Assembly (NCBI RefSeq): GCF_017942085.1
Contig: NZ_JAGKSP010000010.1
Span: 158,880 to 222,879 of the forward strand
From: Paenibacillus lignilyticus
GTDB lineage: Bacteria; Bacillota; Bacilli; Paenibacillales; Paenibacillaceae
DNA: 64,000 nt
Direction of reading: 5' to 3'
A program made the position numbers and the translations under genes. Shown here in pieces: positions 9,211-17,594 of the stretch; positions within the stretch are counted from its first letter, which is position 1, and each line of letters starts with the position of its first letter. Under the pieces are notes generated by a model. That model was not told the DNA's origin, did not search any database, and saw only the letters and a list, made by a program, of their open reading frames with translations.

Positions 9211-9590
9211 GCAAGAGGATCTCTGTGTGATCTACATTGGCTCGAATTTTGAGGGTCGAGCCACAAGTAGATCTCCAGGTGAGCTACATGTGACTTGAAT
9301 TCAGTTAAACGAGTACAAGAGGATCTCTGTGTTATCTACATTTGCTCGAATTCTCAGAATGAAGCACAAGTAGATCTTTGGGTGAGCTTCATGGGGCTTG
9401 TATTCAGCGAAACGAGCACAAGTAGATCTCTGGATGAGCTACATTGGCTCGAATTCTCTGAATGCAGCACAAGAGGATCTCTGTATGATCTACATTGGCT
9501 CGAATTCTGAGAATACAGTACAAGTAGATCTCTAGTTAAGCTACATGTGACTTGAATTCAGTTTACCGAGCACAAGAGGAGCGTCATCGG
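9211..9590. repeat. Tandem array of seven 51-52-bp units plus a partial eighth
   Basis: Aligned unit cores begin at 9215, 9267, 9319, 9370, 9422, 9473, 9524 and 9576, steps of 51 or 52 bp. Two unit types mostly alternate: one with GAGGATCTCTG...GATCTACATTGG, the other with GTAGATCTC...GAGCTACAT, in which GTAG.TCTC and GAG.CTAC form a short inverted repeat. AATTC follows about 24 bp later in most units. The short open frames across the array only translate the repeat. The stretch 9007-9210 before it shows nothing recognisable. Confidence 0.92.
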
Positions 9591-9606
9591 TTCCTACCCG
9601 AAAAAA

Positions 9607-9640
9607 CAAAAAGCCGAGAGCCCCAAATCCCGGCTCCCAG
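9607..9640 (-). terminator. Rho-independent terminator of the SPFH gene
   Basis: On the minus strand AGCCG and CGGCT arms with additional GC pairing are followed by TTTTTG, about 50 bp beyond the SPFH stop codon. Confidence 0.6.
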
Positions 9641-9689
9641 CCCTCTAAGCTGTCTTTACTAGCGTTCTAACCAACCCTCTACCACAAAC

Positions 9690-10532
9690 CTACTTCCCGC
9701 CGCTCCCGAAGCTGTTCACGTCGATAAACGGTGTCGCTCCGCCGGTCACGTTTGGCAGGCTGCCGTCCCATTTGTCCACGGCCATCTCCTGCACCTCGAT
9801 TTGCTTCAGCTGGATGAGCTCCGGCGTCACTTCTTGCTTCTTCAGCTTCAGGGATTCCGCTTCGGCCTGCGCCTGCGCGATCTTCTGCTTCGCCTCGATT
9901 TGAACCCGTTTGAGGTCGTTTTCGGCCTTCAACGCCTGCTGCTGCGCAACCTGCTTCGCTTCGATCGACGCGTTGAACGCATCGGAAAACTTGAAGTTCA
10001 CGATATTAATGTCGGCCACGATTAAATTATACTTCGCGAGCCGCGTCGTTAGATGCTCCCGGACTTCGCCGGCGACGACGTCGCGCTTGGCGATCAGATC
10101 TTCAGCGGGATAGCGTGCCGTCACTTCTTTGACGATTTCCTGAATGGCGGGGTTCACGATGACGTTGTCGAACGAGCCGCCGACGTTATTCATCAGCTTA
10201 TACGCAGCCGCTTTGTCGACGGAATAGTTGACGGCCACATGCGTCGAGACCGGCTGCAAATCCTTCGAAGACGCGCTCGTATCGGTCTCCGCCTTGGTCA
10301 CCTGCACATTGACCTGAATGATGCTTTGCACGAACGGGATCTTCATGTGAATGCCCGGCGACAGTATGTTATCATTTAATTTGCCGAACGTTTTGTACAA
10401 GCCGACATTGCCGTACTGGACCGTCTGAAAACCGTTAAAGGCGACGATGACGCCGACGACGATCAACAGACTGAATAGAATGTAAGGCTTCAAGTTCACT
10501 TTTTTCACCGGATTCGGTTCAACAACATGCAT
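9690..10532 (-). CDS. SPFH/prohibitin-family membrane protein
   Basis: A 280-residue protein of the stomatin/prohibitin superfamily. One N-terminal transmembrane helix (YILFSLLIVVGVIVAF) is followed by an SPFH domain starting QYGNVGLYKTFGKLND, with LSPGIHMKIPFVQSI as the conserved signature. A long charged coiled coil comes next (AKQVAQQQALKAENDLKRVQ and an AQAEAESLKLKK stretch), then a short C-terminus rich in Gly and Ser. Such proteins assemble into large membrane rings and organise microdomains or proteases. I chose the ATG at 10532 because GAGGAGGGG precedes it; the open frame extends 55 codons further without a better site. It is divergent from the small gene at 10636. No adjacent NfeD or FtsH gene is seen, so its partner is unknown. 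Confidence 0.88.
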   Translation of the reverse strand: MHVVEPNPVKKVNLKPYILFSLLIVVGVIVAFNGFQTVQYGNVGLYKTFGKLNDNILSPGIHMKIPFVQSIIQVNVQVTKAETDTSASSKDLQPVSTHVAVNYSVDKAAAYKLMNNVGGSFDNVIVNPAIQEIVKEVTARYPAEDLIAKRDVVAGEVREHLTTRLAKYNLIVADINIVNFKFSDAFNASIEAKQVAQQQALKAENDLKRVQIEAKQKIAQAQAEAESLKLKKQEVTPELIQLKQIEVQEMAVDKWDGSLPNVTGGATPFIDVNSFGSGGK

Positions 10533-10635
10533 GGACGACCCCTCCTCATAAATAGCTATGCGCATTTTAAGGGATACATACGAGGTTGCATGGAAAAAGG
10601 TTCCTAAACGTAACGTAAAAGGAGATGACGCGAAA

Positions 10636-10872
10636 ATGGAACATACAGCGCAAGAAGCGGCAGAGTGGATGGTACAGGAGCTGAAGTCGGCAGGCATGCT
10701 GCGTCAGGAGCAGGCGGTCGCGCATATTAAGGCGCATTTCGGGGAGCAGTTTATTTACGTCAATGAGAATGGCAACGAATCCATCGACAAGGAAGTCAAG
10801 AAAGCATTCAAAAAGCTGCACGGCGGGCGCGCAGCTTGGGAGCGGGACGGGTTTTTCTGGGGCTGGGTATAA
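10636..10872 (+). CDS. Small conserved protein, DUF6953-like
   Basis: A 78-residue protein starting MEHTAQEAAEWMV, with an AAAGGAG ribosome site upstream of the ATG; an open frame extends upstream but has no ribosome site. It contains AHIKAHFGEQFIYVNENG and the C-terminal signature GGRAAWERDGFFWGW. I recall this pattern from a domain of unknown function in Bacillales, but could not check it. No membrane segment or signal peptide. It is divergent from the SPFH gene. No function can be assigned. Confidence 0.7.
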   Translation: MEHTAQEAAEWMVQELKSAGMLRQEQAVAHIKAHFGEQFIYVNENGNESIDKEVKKAFKKLHGGRAAWERDGFFWGWV

Positions 10873-10894
10873 AGGTGAAGCGAGCTGACACAAG

Positions 10895-11203
10895 CTACAC
10901 GGTGTAGTCGATTTTGCCATCGGCCCAGATGATGAGCTGTTTGGCTGCCGCGTCATATTCGACGAGGCCGTGTGTAGAATAGTACCAAGTCTTCTGATCA
11001 ACCGCGCCATCCGCGACGAGAAAGATATTGAGCTCGTCGTTATGCCGGCAAATCGGTGCGCCGATGGACTCATCCACGGCATCAATGCAGAGCTTCCAGC
11101 CTTCCCGGCCCTCTGCAGGCGCGACGGAGAATGGGAGCTCATGCTTCTTCGAATCGAGAAATAATCGGCCGCCAACGGTGTGGCGAATGTACAAATGATC
11201 CAA
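10895..11203 (-). CDS. Hypothetical protein, 102 residues
   Basis: Translation begins at a TTG preceded by AAGGAGGG with a six-base spacer, which makes it credible despite the rare start. The sequence is rich in beta-strand-like stretches (LYIRHTVGGRLFLD, KTWYYSTHGLVEYDAA, QLIIWADGKIDYTV). There is no signal peptide or membrane helix, and I recognise no family. Its 5' end abuts the promoter of the pirin gene, so the two genes are divergent and could share control. Confidence 0.6.
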   Translation of the reverse strand: MDHLYIRHTVGGRLFLDSKKHELPFSVAPAEGREGWKLCIDAVDESIGAPICRHNDELNIFLVADGAVDQKTWYYSTHGLVEYDAAAKQLIIWADGKIDYTV

Positions 11204-11215
11204 TGGAATCCCTCC

Positions 11216-11258
11216 TTGACAAAGCTAACTATAACACACATACTTACATAAAGTAAGT
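11216..11258 (+). promoter_or_regulatory. Pirin promoter with overlapping operator palindrome
   Basis: A perfect -35 TTGACA (11216-11221) is followed after 17 bp by a weak -10 CATACT. Overlapping it is the perfect inverted repeat ACTTAC-ATAAA-GTAAGT (11242-11258), placed where a repressor would block polymerase. The site resembles operators of HxlR-type quinone or electrophile sensors only in general form; no such regulator gene is adjacent. Confidence 0.55.
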
Positions 11259-11293
11259 GAGTAAAAATGAAATCATGAGGAGTGTTCTGGAGC

Positions 11294-11998
11294 ATGATCG
11301 CAATCTATCCGGCAGCATCGAGGCATTCTGGGGACTTGGGATGGCTACAGTTTAATTTTAGTTTTTCATTTGCAGATTATTACGATCCGGACAATTTGAA
11401 TTTTGGTCCGCTGCGCGTATTTAATGAGGATTATATTCAGCCAAGCAAAGGATTCGGCACGCATCCGCACCGGGATATGGAGATCGTTACGGTTGTGATG
11501 AAGGGCGAATTGGCGCATGAGGACAATACGGGCGGCAAAGAGATTTTAAGATCTGGCGAGGTACAGCGGATGACAGCGGGAACGGGCATTTTGCACTCCG
11601 AGGTCAATTCTTCGGACACCGAAGTAGCTAACCTGCTGCAGATGTGGTTCCTCCCCGAAGCAAAAGGGCTTACGCCGTCTTACGAGCAAAAGGCGTACGA
11701 TCCAGCTGCGATGAAGAACGCGCTGCTTCCCATTGTCTCGAAGCGTCTTCAGAGCGAAACGATTACATCGATTCACCAGGATCTCACCATTTATCTCTCC
11801 CGCCTGGAAGCGGGTAACAGCGTTCCGTTCGAGCAGGATGCCGAACGCAAAATCTTCCTGTTCGTGATGGAAGGCGAAGTGACGTTAAATGGGGAGCATC
11901 ATTTGAGCCGAAGCGACTCCGCGCGCATTACCGATCTTGAGGAGCTTGTTATTGCCAGCGCGAATGGCGGGCAATTCATGCTCATCGATTTGCCATAA
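11294..11998 (+). CDS. Pirin family protein (bicupin, YhhW-like)
   Basis: A 234-residue bicupin. The metal-binding region FGTHPHRDMEIVTVVM gives His57 and His59, and QRMTAGTGILHSEVN supplies a further His and Glu, which fits the metal site of quercetinase-type pirins. The C-terminal cupin (DLTIYLSRLEAGNSVPF, KIFLFVMEGEVTLN) is degenerate, as usual. I chose the ATG at 11294; the GTG at 11282 directly abuts GAGGAG. Family members have quercetin 2,3-dioxygenase activity or redox-sensing roles. The upstream palindrome suggests induction, possibly by electrophiles or phenolics, which is inference. A 52-residue gene follows after about 80 bp. Confidence 0.88.
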   Translation: MIAIYPAASRHSGDLGWLQFNFSFSFADYYDPDNLNFGPLRVFNEDYIQPSKGFGTHPHRDMEIVTVVMKGELAHEDNTGGKEILRSGEVQRMTAGTGILHSEVNSSDTEVANLLQMWFLPEAKGLTPSYEQKAYDPAAMKNALLPIVSKRLQSETITSIHQDLTIYLSRLEAGNSVPFEQDAERKIFLFVMEGEVTLNGEHHLSRSDSARITDLEELVIASANGGQFMLIDLP

Positions 11999-12079
11999 AT
12001 CTGCTCGGTCCGCGCATAAGCAGGGCTGTTGCCGTTAACAATGAGAGTACACCTGAAATCTAGCAATGGAGGGACTCTC

Positions 12080-12238
12080 GTGAATTATAAACCGGCGCAA
12101 CTAGACGGACAGTTACTGGCGCAGCTGCAGCAATTCGAATCCGATTTGCGTAAGCAGACAAGCAGCAATATCGTGTTAATCGCCTATCAAACGACTGCTG
12201 AGGAAGCAGATAACGGAGCAGCGGCAGGCGGGAAGTAA
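12080..12238 (+). CDS. Small hypothetical protein, 52 residues
   Basis: The GTG start at 12080 is preceded by GGAGGG with a six-base spacer; the open frame extends 17 codons upstream without a ribosome site. The product begins MNYKPAQLDGQLLAQLQQFE, continues with a charged amphipathic stretch and SSNIVLIAYQ, and ends in a low-complexity Ala/Gly tail. It is just upstream of a strong terminator. I believe similar short proteins exist in Paenibacillus but cannot assign a function. Confidence 0.6.
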   Translation: MNYKPAQLDGQLLAQLQQFESDLRKQTSSNIVLIAYQTTAEEADNGAAAGGK

Positions 12239-12245
12239 GTGAGAT

Positions 12246-12292
12246 ACAAGAAGAGCACCGGCCTTAGTGGTCGGTGCTCTTCTTGTGTTGTT
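12246..12292 (+). terminator. Strong rho-independent terminator
   Basis: ACAAGAAGAGCACCG pairs with CGGTGCTCTTCTTGT over about 15 bp with a short loop, followed by GTTGTTTT. It closes the pirin/small-gene transcript. Confidence 0.9.
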
Positions 12293-12417
12293 TTGATGGA
12301 TAGAAATGAGTGGGACTTTTTTCCTGCAATATGTTTGTGACTTTTGGAGGACATCGGCTTCCGGCTGTCGAAAATTACTAAAAGATGTCACTAAACTGTT
12401 CGGGTAGGAGAGCCGGT

Positions 12418-15400
12418 ATGAAATTAATTTCGGGAAACGCGTTTGGACAAACCTTTCGCAAATTTGGCGAGGACAAGGAAGAGTATACGAAGGTGCTTTT
12501 CCTCTTTATTTATTTGTTTGCGGTTTCATCGGCCTCAACGGTTGGCAGAACGGCGGCGGATGCGTTGTTTCTATCGCGTTTTGGCGCCTCACAGCTTTCC
12601 TTTATGTATGTGCCGCAGTCGGCGGCGCTTCTCTTAATCGGACTGCTGTTCCAGCGGTTCAGTCCGCGGTTTCGGATGGACCATCTGCTAAAGCTGCTCA
12701 TTCCGCTAATTTCAGGGCTGGTGCTATTATCGCGGTTTGGCGTAGGCATGGATTTCAGCTGGGTGTACCCGGTTATCTATGTTGGCTATGATGTGTTCAA
12801 CTTCCTTATGATTGTCTGTTTCTGGCAGTTTGCAGCTTCCGTTCTGGATCAGCGCAAGGTGAAACGGACCATCGGGCTTGTCGGCAGCGGCGGGCTTATG
12901 GGCGGTATTATAAGCGGTTTCGGCTTGAAGCTGGTTGTTCCGTTAGTGGGGACAGCTAATTTGATTTGCTTCTATGCCGCACTTCAGCTGCTTGCGCTTG
13001 TGGCGGTTATCCGGTTATTGAAGCTCGCAGGGAAAGGGTCTGACCTATTTACGTCTGTTAAGCCTCAACGTAAGCAGTCCGGCGGCGGCGGGATGAAGAC
13101 GAAGGATAGCGGAGGCCTGTTCCGGAACGTCCCCCATCTCAAATATATAGCGATCATGTCGGCAGCGCTCGTAATTACCCTTACGCTGATCGACTATCAG
13201 TTTAAGGTTATTTTGCGCGGTACGCTTCAGGATGAGGCATTGGCCGGATTTATGGGGAGCTTTTATGGATTTTCCGGATTGCTGGCGTTGTTTATTCAGC
13301 TCTTTGTCGCTGGGAAGCTGCTCACCCGATTCGGTGTCATGACGGCCATATTGGTATTCCCGATTGCGCTGTTCACCGGAAGCCTCGGCGTATTGATGAT
13401 GCCGGTGCTGGCGATGGTTGTGATTGTAAAAGGGAGCGACAAGGTGCTTGGCGATACGATTTATTCTTCGGTCAGCCAGCTCGTCATGTTTCCGATTCCG
13501 CCGGAGTGGCGCAACTCGGCGAAGAGCTTCCTGGATGGCGTCGTTCGCAACGGTGCCAAAGGAATCGCCGCCGTCAGCTTGATTTTGCTGTCTCAGCTGC
13601 TGACGACGCAGCAGTTCAGCTATGTGATTTTGGCACTGCTATGCGTCTGTATTGTAGCGGCGGTGAAGGTAAAGGGGGCTTACCTGGAGGCGCTGCTGTC
13701 TACCTTGAAGACCAGGGGGCATGACCTGCATGAGGGGCAGCTGGATCTGATGGATCCTGCCAGCTTGCGGGTACTGACGGATACGCTTGTGCAGCCGGAT
13801 AAAGTGCAGGTTCTTTATGCGCTGAAGATTTTGCAGGATATAGACGGCTTTGACCTTATGCCGCATCTGGAAGGCTTGCTTCGCCATCCCTCGCAGGAGG
13901 TTTGTGTAGAGGCGCTTCGCTACATGGAACGCAAGCAGCCGGCCGGTCAAGAAGACGTGCTGCTGGCGCTCATTGGGGAAGGGCATAGCCGCGTTCGTGC
14001 GGCTGCCATTCTTGCGCTTGCCGCTTATGCGAAAGATGAGCATTTGGATGACATTACGGCGCGGCTTAGCGAGGAAGATATGGATGTGAAGTCGGCCGCC
14101 ATTGCCGGGTTGATTAAGTATTACGGCATCGAAGGGATGTTCCGAGCGGTCGGTACGTTGAAGGAGCTGATGGAGAGCTCCCGCGAGGATGAGCGTACAT
14201 CGATGGCGATTTTGTTCGGCCGGATCGGCATTCGGGAGTTTTACAAACCGCTGATTCCACTGCTTCGCGACGGGGCGCCGCAGGTTCGTAAATTTGCCGT
14301 GCAGTCCGCTGCCGTGCTGCAGGTGCCGGAGCTTGTTCCGCATATCGTGCCGCTGCTGCAGCATAACGAGACGAGAGAGGCCGCGGTGGATACGCTGGCC
14401 GCTTATGATGAACGAGAAATTCTCAAGCTGCTCGTCACGTATTTTGACGTGGATTCGGTATTGCTGCATTTGCCGAAAGTGTTTGAACGCATCGGTGGGC
14501 AACAAGCTTTTGACTTGCTGTTTCAGCGGTATGCATCGGCTAATTTCGAGATGCGGGATAAGCTGCTGGAAGCGATGACCCGGATGCGCAAAGGCGTGCA
14601 GCAAGTGGATGCCAAAGGATTCGAGGCGAACATCTTGCTCGAGCTTGAGCTGTACGGCCGGTTTACGTCGTACCAAGGTGATCTGATTGCAGTTGAAGGG
14701 TATAAGGAAGTAGCGGAGGCGGTCGAGCAGGTCCGTTCGGCGATGATGAAGCGGATATTTCTGCTGCTCGGTTTTATCTATGAGGCCAAAACCATCCAAG
14801 CCGTGTATGCCAACTGGACCGAAGGCGGTGCTCGCCAACAGGCAAACGCGGCAGAAATTATCGACCAGCTGGTGCAGGGGAACCTGCGGATGGAGCTGGC
14901 GAAGCTGATGTCGGCTTCCCGGACCGTGACGGCGAATGTCGTGAAGAACGAGGCGGCGCTTGATCTGGACTGGATGAACGATCAGGGCGATGAATGGCTC
15001 TGCCAAGTGATTCAATTTGCTTCGCGGAGCAAGGTGGATGCGGCGGCTCCGGGCCGCTATTCCGTAGATGAGACATGGCTAAGCGAGCAAATGGAACGAA
15101 TCGCGATGTTGAAAAACGTCTCCTTATTCGATGGGTTGTCCGCTCGGGAGCTGTCTCTGATTGCGATGCGCATGGAACGGGTGACCTATTCGAAGGGAGC
15201 TACCGTGTTTCAGGTGAATGATCCCGGTGATGCGCTCTATCTCATTCAAAGCGGACGAACCGGAATTTACCGCGGAACTGACAAGCTCAATGAGCGTACT
15301 GCCGGGGAGTGTTTCGGACAGACCGCCATATTGACGCGCCGGCTGCGCACGGCTACTGTTATGGCGGAAGAGGATCTGGTATTGTGGCGGCTCGATTCCT

Positions 15401-16020
15401 CGAGCTTCTACGATGTCATCTTTGACCGCACAGGCATCGCCTTGGAAATGATGAAGCTGCTTTCGAGGCGTCTGCGCTCGAAGCTGGCACAGAAATCGTC
15501 GGTTGGTGCGATGCCTGCGGATGAGCACCATGCGGAAGTGGCGGCAGCTTCGGCTGTCGCTGCAGACGGGGCAGACGCGGTGTCTTCGCAAGAGGAGCTC
15601 GGCATGGCGAACGATATTATTTTGCGCCGGGTGCTGATCTTGCAAAAGATCGACCTGTTTGCCCGTTTATCCCAAGAGGATGTCATCGCGCTCGCGCAGC
15701 TTGTCGAAGAAGTGGAGTACGCGGCGGGTGAAACGATCTGCCGGGTTGATGATTACGGCGATACGTTGTACGGTATTATAGAGGGAAGCGTTCGTGTACA
15801 TAAGGGCAGCGAAACATTCGCGACGCTTGGAGAAGGCGAATGCTTCGGCGAAATGGCCGTCATCGACAGCGGACTTCGTTCCGCGGACTGCACGGCAGCG
15901 AGCCGGGCGGTTCTGCTTCAGCTGCACCGCGACCAAGTGTTCACGCTATGCTTCCAGAACATCGGCGTGCTCCGAAGCATGATGCAGGTACTTGCAGACA
16001 GGCTTCGCGGGATGCTGTAA
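12418..16020 (+). CDS. ATP/ADP translocase-like protein fused to HEAT repeats and two cNMP-binding domains
   Basis: A 1200-residue protein. Residues about 25-415 form a polytopic membrane domain resembling Npt1/Npt2-type nucleotide transporters of the MFS-related AAA family (TVGRTAADALFLSRFG, YVGYDVFNFLMIVCFWQFA, GLVGSGGLMGGIISGFGLK). Residues about 440-800 are cytoplasmic alpha-helical HEAT repeats (HSRVRAAAILALAAYA, DVKSAAIAGLIKYYG, APQVRKFAVQSAAVLQ). Two cyclic-nucleotide-binding folds follow. The first (from about 902) has GECFGQTAILTRRLRTATV, with Gln in place of the usual ligand-contacting Glu. The second (from about 1079) has GECFGEMAVIDSGLRSAD, which retains Glu. The ATG at 12418 follows TAGGAG; the longer open frame lacks a site. 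The gene is monocistronic. Transport and allosteric roles are inferred from domain order; substrate and ligand are unknown. Confidence 0.8.
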   Translation: MKLISGNAFGQTFRKFGEDKEEYTKVLFLFIYLFAVSSASTVGRTAADALFLSRFGASQLSFMYVPQSAALLLIGLLFQRFSPRFRMDHLLKLLIPLISGLVLLSRFGVGMDFSWVYPVIYVGYDVFNFLMIVCFWQFAASVLDQRKVKRTIGLVGSGGLMGGIISGFGLKLVVPLVGTANLICFYAALQLLALVAVIRLLKLAGKGSDLFTSVKPQRKQSGGGGMKTKDSGGLFRNVPHLKYIAIMSAALVITLTLIDYQFKVILRGTLQDEALAGFMGSFYGFSGLLALFIQLFVAGKLLTRFGVMTAILVFPIALFTGSLGVLMMPVLAMVVIVKGSDKVLGDTIYSSVSQLVMFPIPPEWRNSAKSFLDGVVRNGAKGIAAVSLILLSQLLTTQQFSYVILALLCVCIVAAVKVKGAYLEALLSTLKTRGHDLHEGQLDLMDPASLRVLTDTLVQPDKVQVLYALKILQDIDGFDLMPHLEGLLRHPSQEVCVEALRYMERKQPAGQEDVLLALIGEGHSRVRAAAILALAAYAKDEHLDDITARLSEEDMDVKSAAIAGLIKYYGIEGMFRAVGTLKELMESSREDERTSMAILFGRIGIREFYKPLIPLLRDGAPQVRKFAVQSAAVLQVPELVPHIVPLLQHNETREAAVDTLAAYDEREILKLLVTYFDVDSVLLHLPKVFERIGGQQAFDLLFQRYASANFEMRDKLLEAMTRMRKGVQQVDAKGFEANILLELELYGRFTSYQGDLIAVEGYKEVAEAVEQVRSAMMKRIFLLLGFIYEAKTIQAVYANWTEGGARQQANAAEIIDQLVQGNLRMELAKLMSASRTVTANVVKNEAALDLDWMNDQGDEWLCQVIQFASRSKVDAAAPGRYSVDETWLSEQMERIAMLKNVSLFDGLSARELSLIAMRMERVTYSKGATVFQVNDPGDALYLIQSGRTGIYRGTDKLNERTAGECFGQTAILTRRLRTATVMAEEDLVLWRLDSSSFYDVIFDRTGIALEMMKLLSRRLRSKLAQKSSVGAMPADEHHAEVAAASAVAADGADAVSSQEELGMANDIILRRVLILQKIDLFARLSQEDVIALAQLVEEVEYAAGETICRVDDYGDTLYGIIEGSVRVHKGSETFATLGEGECFGEMAVIDSGLRSADCTAASRAVLLQLHRDQVFTLCFQNIGVLRSMMQVLADRLRGML

Positions 16021-16160
16021 GCTGAAGGTGGAATGCGACATGCTGAGTGCTGAAGCTGAAGAGCTGAGGAGCTGGATGCGGGAAAGCTTACAGCCGAAAA
16101 GCTGAATGCTGGAGATCGGAAATGGAATGTTGGAGATGGAGAGCGGAAGCCGAAGTCGGC
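16021..16160. repeat. Low-complexity GCTGAA/GCTGGA-rich spacer
   Basis: The stretch after the fusion gene consists largely of degenerate purine-rich words such as GCTGAAG, GCTGAGT, GCTGGAT and GGAGAT. I see no coding frame, regulatory RNA or regular period in it. Confidence 0.5.
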
Positions 16161-16201
16161 GGTTTGCGCCGTTTAAGTGTAAGAGGGAGTGAAGGTTTGA
16201 A

Positions 16202-16690
16202 GTGAAACGCATCATGCAATTCATTATCTTAATAAGCGGCTTAGCTGTACTGCTTGCGGCATGTGGCGGCAAGAGCGAAACGCCGTTAACGTTCATCGAC
16301 AAAGTCGGCTCGACTGACTTGAGTGCGGAGAAAAGCGGGGACGACGTAAAGTTTGGCATTACCGAGAAGGAGCTCGTTACCGCATTAGGGAAACCGCAGC
16401 GCACGCTCAACAATGGACGGACATTTCTATTCATGTACGAGGAATATCAGTATACTTCGCTCGAAAATGTCGTGCTGGCGTACTCGCTCGGCCCCAAAGT
16501 CGCTACGGCTAAAGGCGTGAAGCTGGGCGATACCCGAGAGAACGCGCAAAAGCTGTACGGGGAGAGCTATTATACGCGCGGGAATGCGATCGGCTACATC
16601 GATAAAGAGAACCGATTAGCGCTGGAGTTCGAGTTAAAGGACGACCGAATCGCGGCAATCTCGGTGTCGGCACTAGCGATGTATGAGTAA
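16202..16690 (+). CDS. Putative lipoprotein, 162 residues
   Basis: A GTG start gives MKRIMQFIILISG followed by LAVLLAACGG, a signal peptide with lipobox LAAC and acylated Cys21, so the protein should be anchored on the outer face of the membrane. The body has two short repeated motifs of the type VKFGITEKELVTALGKPQRT and VKLGDTRENAQKLYGE, each followed by a predicted beta sheet; this resembles the small alpha/beta repeats of BamE/SmpA-like lipoproteins. FELKDDRIAAISV ends the second copy. It stands alone before a strong terminator. Function unknown. Confidence 0.75.
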   Translation: MKRIMQFIILISGLAVLLAACGGKSETPLTFIDKVGSTDLSAEKSGDDVKFGITEKELVTALGKPQRTLNNGRTFLFMYEEYQYTSLENVVLAYSLGPKVATAKGVKLGDTRENAQKLYGESYYTRGNAIGYIDKENRLALEFELKDDRIAAISVSALAMYE

Positions 16691-16699
16691 AGGGGGAAG

Positions 16700-16732
16700 G
16701 ACAGCTCGGGATTGAGGAGCTGTCTTTTTTTT
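16700..16732 (+). terminator. Rho-independent terminator
   Basis: GACAGCTC and GAGCTGTC form an eight-base stem with an eight-base loop, followed directly by TTTTTTTT, ten bases after the lipoprotein stop. Confidence 0.92.
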
Positions 16733-16786
16733 GCTTGCGTTTCGTTGAAAGCGATTAAAAATCCATCCCATTCCCCCGAGTTGGAC

Positions 16787-17369
16787 GCTGAGAGTGCTGA
16801 AGTCGAACTCTCATCGCCGAAACCAAGCCGAAAAGAAGCTGAGAGTTCCAAAACCGGACTCTCAGCCACCAAATTAACTCAAATCCGCTGGCGCTGGACG
16901 CTGAGAGTGCTGAAATTGAACTCTCAGCGCCAAAACCAAGCCGAAAAGAAGCTGAGAGTTCCAAAAACGAACCCTCAGTAACCAAACTTACTCAAATCCC
17001 CTGGCGCTGAAGGCTGAGAGTGTCGAAATCGAACTCTCAGCACCAAAACAACGCCGAAATGCAGCTGAGAGTTCCAAAAACGAACTCTCAGTAACCAAAC
17101 TAACTCAAATCCTCGCGTAATGAAGGTTGAGAGTGCAGAAATTGAACTCTCATCGCCAAAACCAAGTCGAAAAGGAGCTGAGAGTAGGAAAATCCGACGC
17201 TCAGCTCCCAAACCACACCTAAATGAATCTGAGAATCGGAAAACACGACTCTCAGCAATAAATCAAACCTAAATTAACCCTGTGGGGACGTTGAGAGTAG
17301 GAAAACCCGACGCTCAAATCCAAAACCAACCCGAATTAAGTCTGAGAGACGGGAAACACGACTCTCAAT
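16787..17369. repeat. Array of eleven CTGAGAGT...ACTCTCAG hairpins spaced 51 or 62 bp
   Basis: Each unit is an inverted repeat of about 28 bp with arms CTGAGAGT and ACTCTCAG. Aligned starts are 16787, 16838, 16900, 16951, 17013, 17064, 17126, 17177, 17228, 17290 and 17341. The steps are 51, 62, 51, 62, 51, 62, 51, 51, 62 and 51 bp. The short linkers contain CCAAAACCAAGCCGAAAAG-like sequence and the long ones AACTCAAATCC-like sequence. Units become more degenerate to the right. The array lies between a plus-strand gene end and a minus-strand gene end. The stretch 17370-17551 after it is very C-rich and otherwise empty. Confidence 0.95.
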
Positions 17370-17551
17370 ATTCAACCTAACTAATTCGAACCTGGGGAAG
17401 ATCGTTCTACTTGGGGCTACCACCATTCTGCAGGCCACCGAGTGACTATTCGCGCCACGCGTCTACGGCTGCACCCCGCCAGCCGCCACGCCATGGCCAT
17501 CCCCCGCCGCGCCGCCATCCCCTCCGCCCAAGCCGCAAAGCGGCCCTCACG

Positions 17552-17582
17552 AAAAAGCCGCCCCGCATAACCGGGGGCGGCC
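17552..17582 (-). terminator. Rho-independent terminator of the FAH-family gene
   Basis: On the minus strand GCCGCCCC and GGGGCGGC arms enclose a short loop and are followed by TTTTT, about 13 bp past the stop codon. Confidence 0.88.
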
Positions 17583-17594
17583 AACTTCCAACAT

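Noticed and set aside
9295..9510. 71-residue open frame in the 9.2-kb array
   Set aside because: It only translates the tandem repeat (recurring DLxxIYI/LHWLEF), with no ribosome site.
13639..15015. 458-residue minus-strand open frame inside the translocase fusion
   Set aside because: Antisense shadow of the HEAT-repeat region, with no ribosome site or recognisable domain.
16712..17211. Open frames across the 16.8-kb array on both strands
   Set aside because: Peptides are periodic translations of the hairpin repeat and include the terminator; no ribosome sites.
16787..17369. CRISPR array
   Set aside because: Units are palindromes with conserved, not unique, linkers; spacing alternates 51/62 bp, arms are short and degenerate, and no cas genes are nearby.
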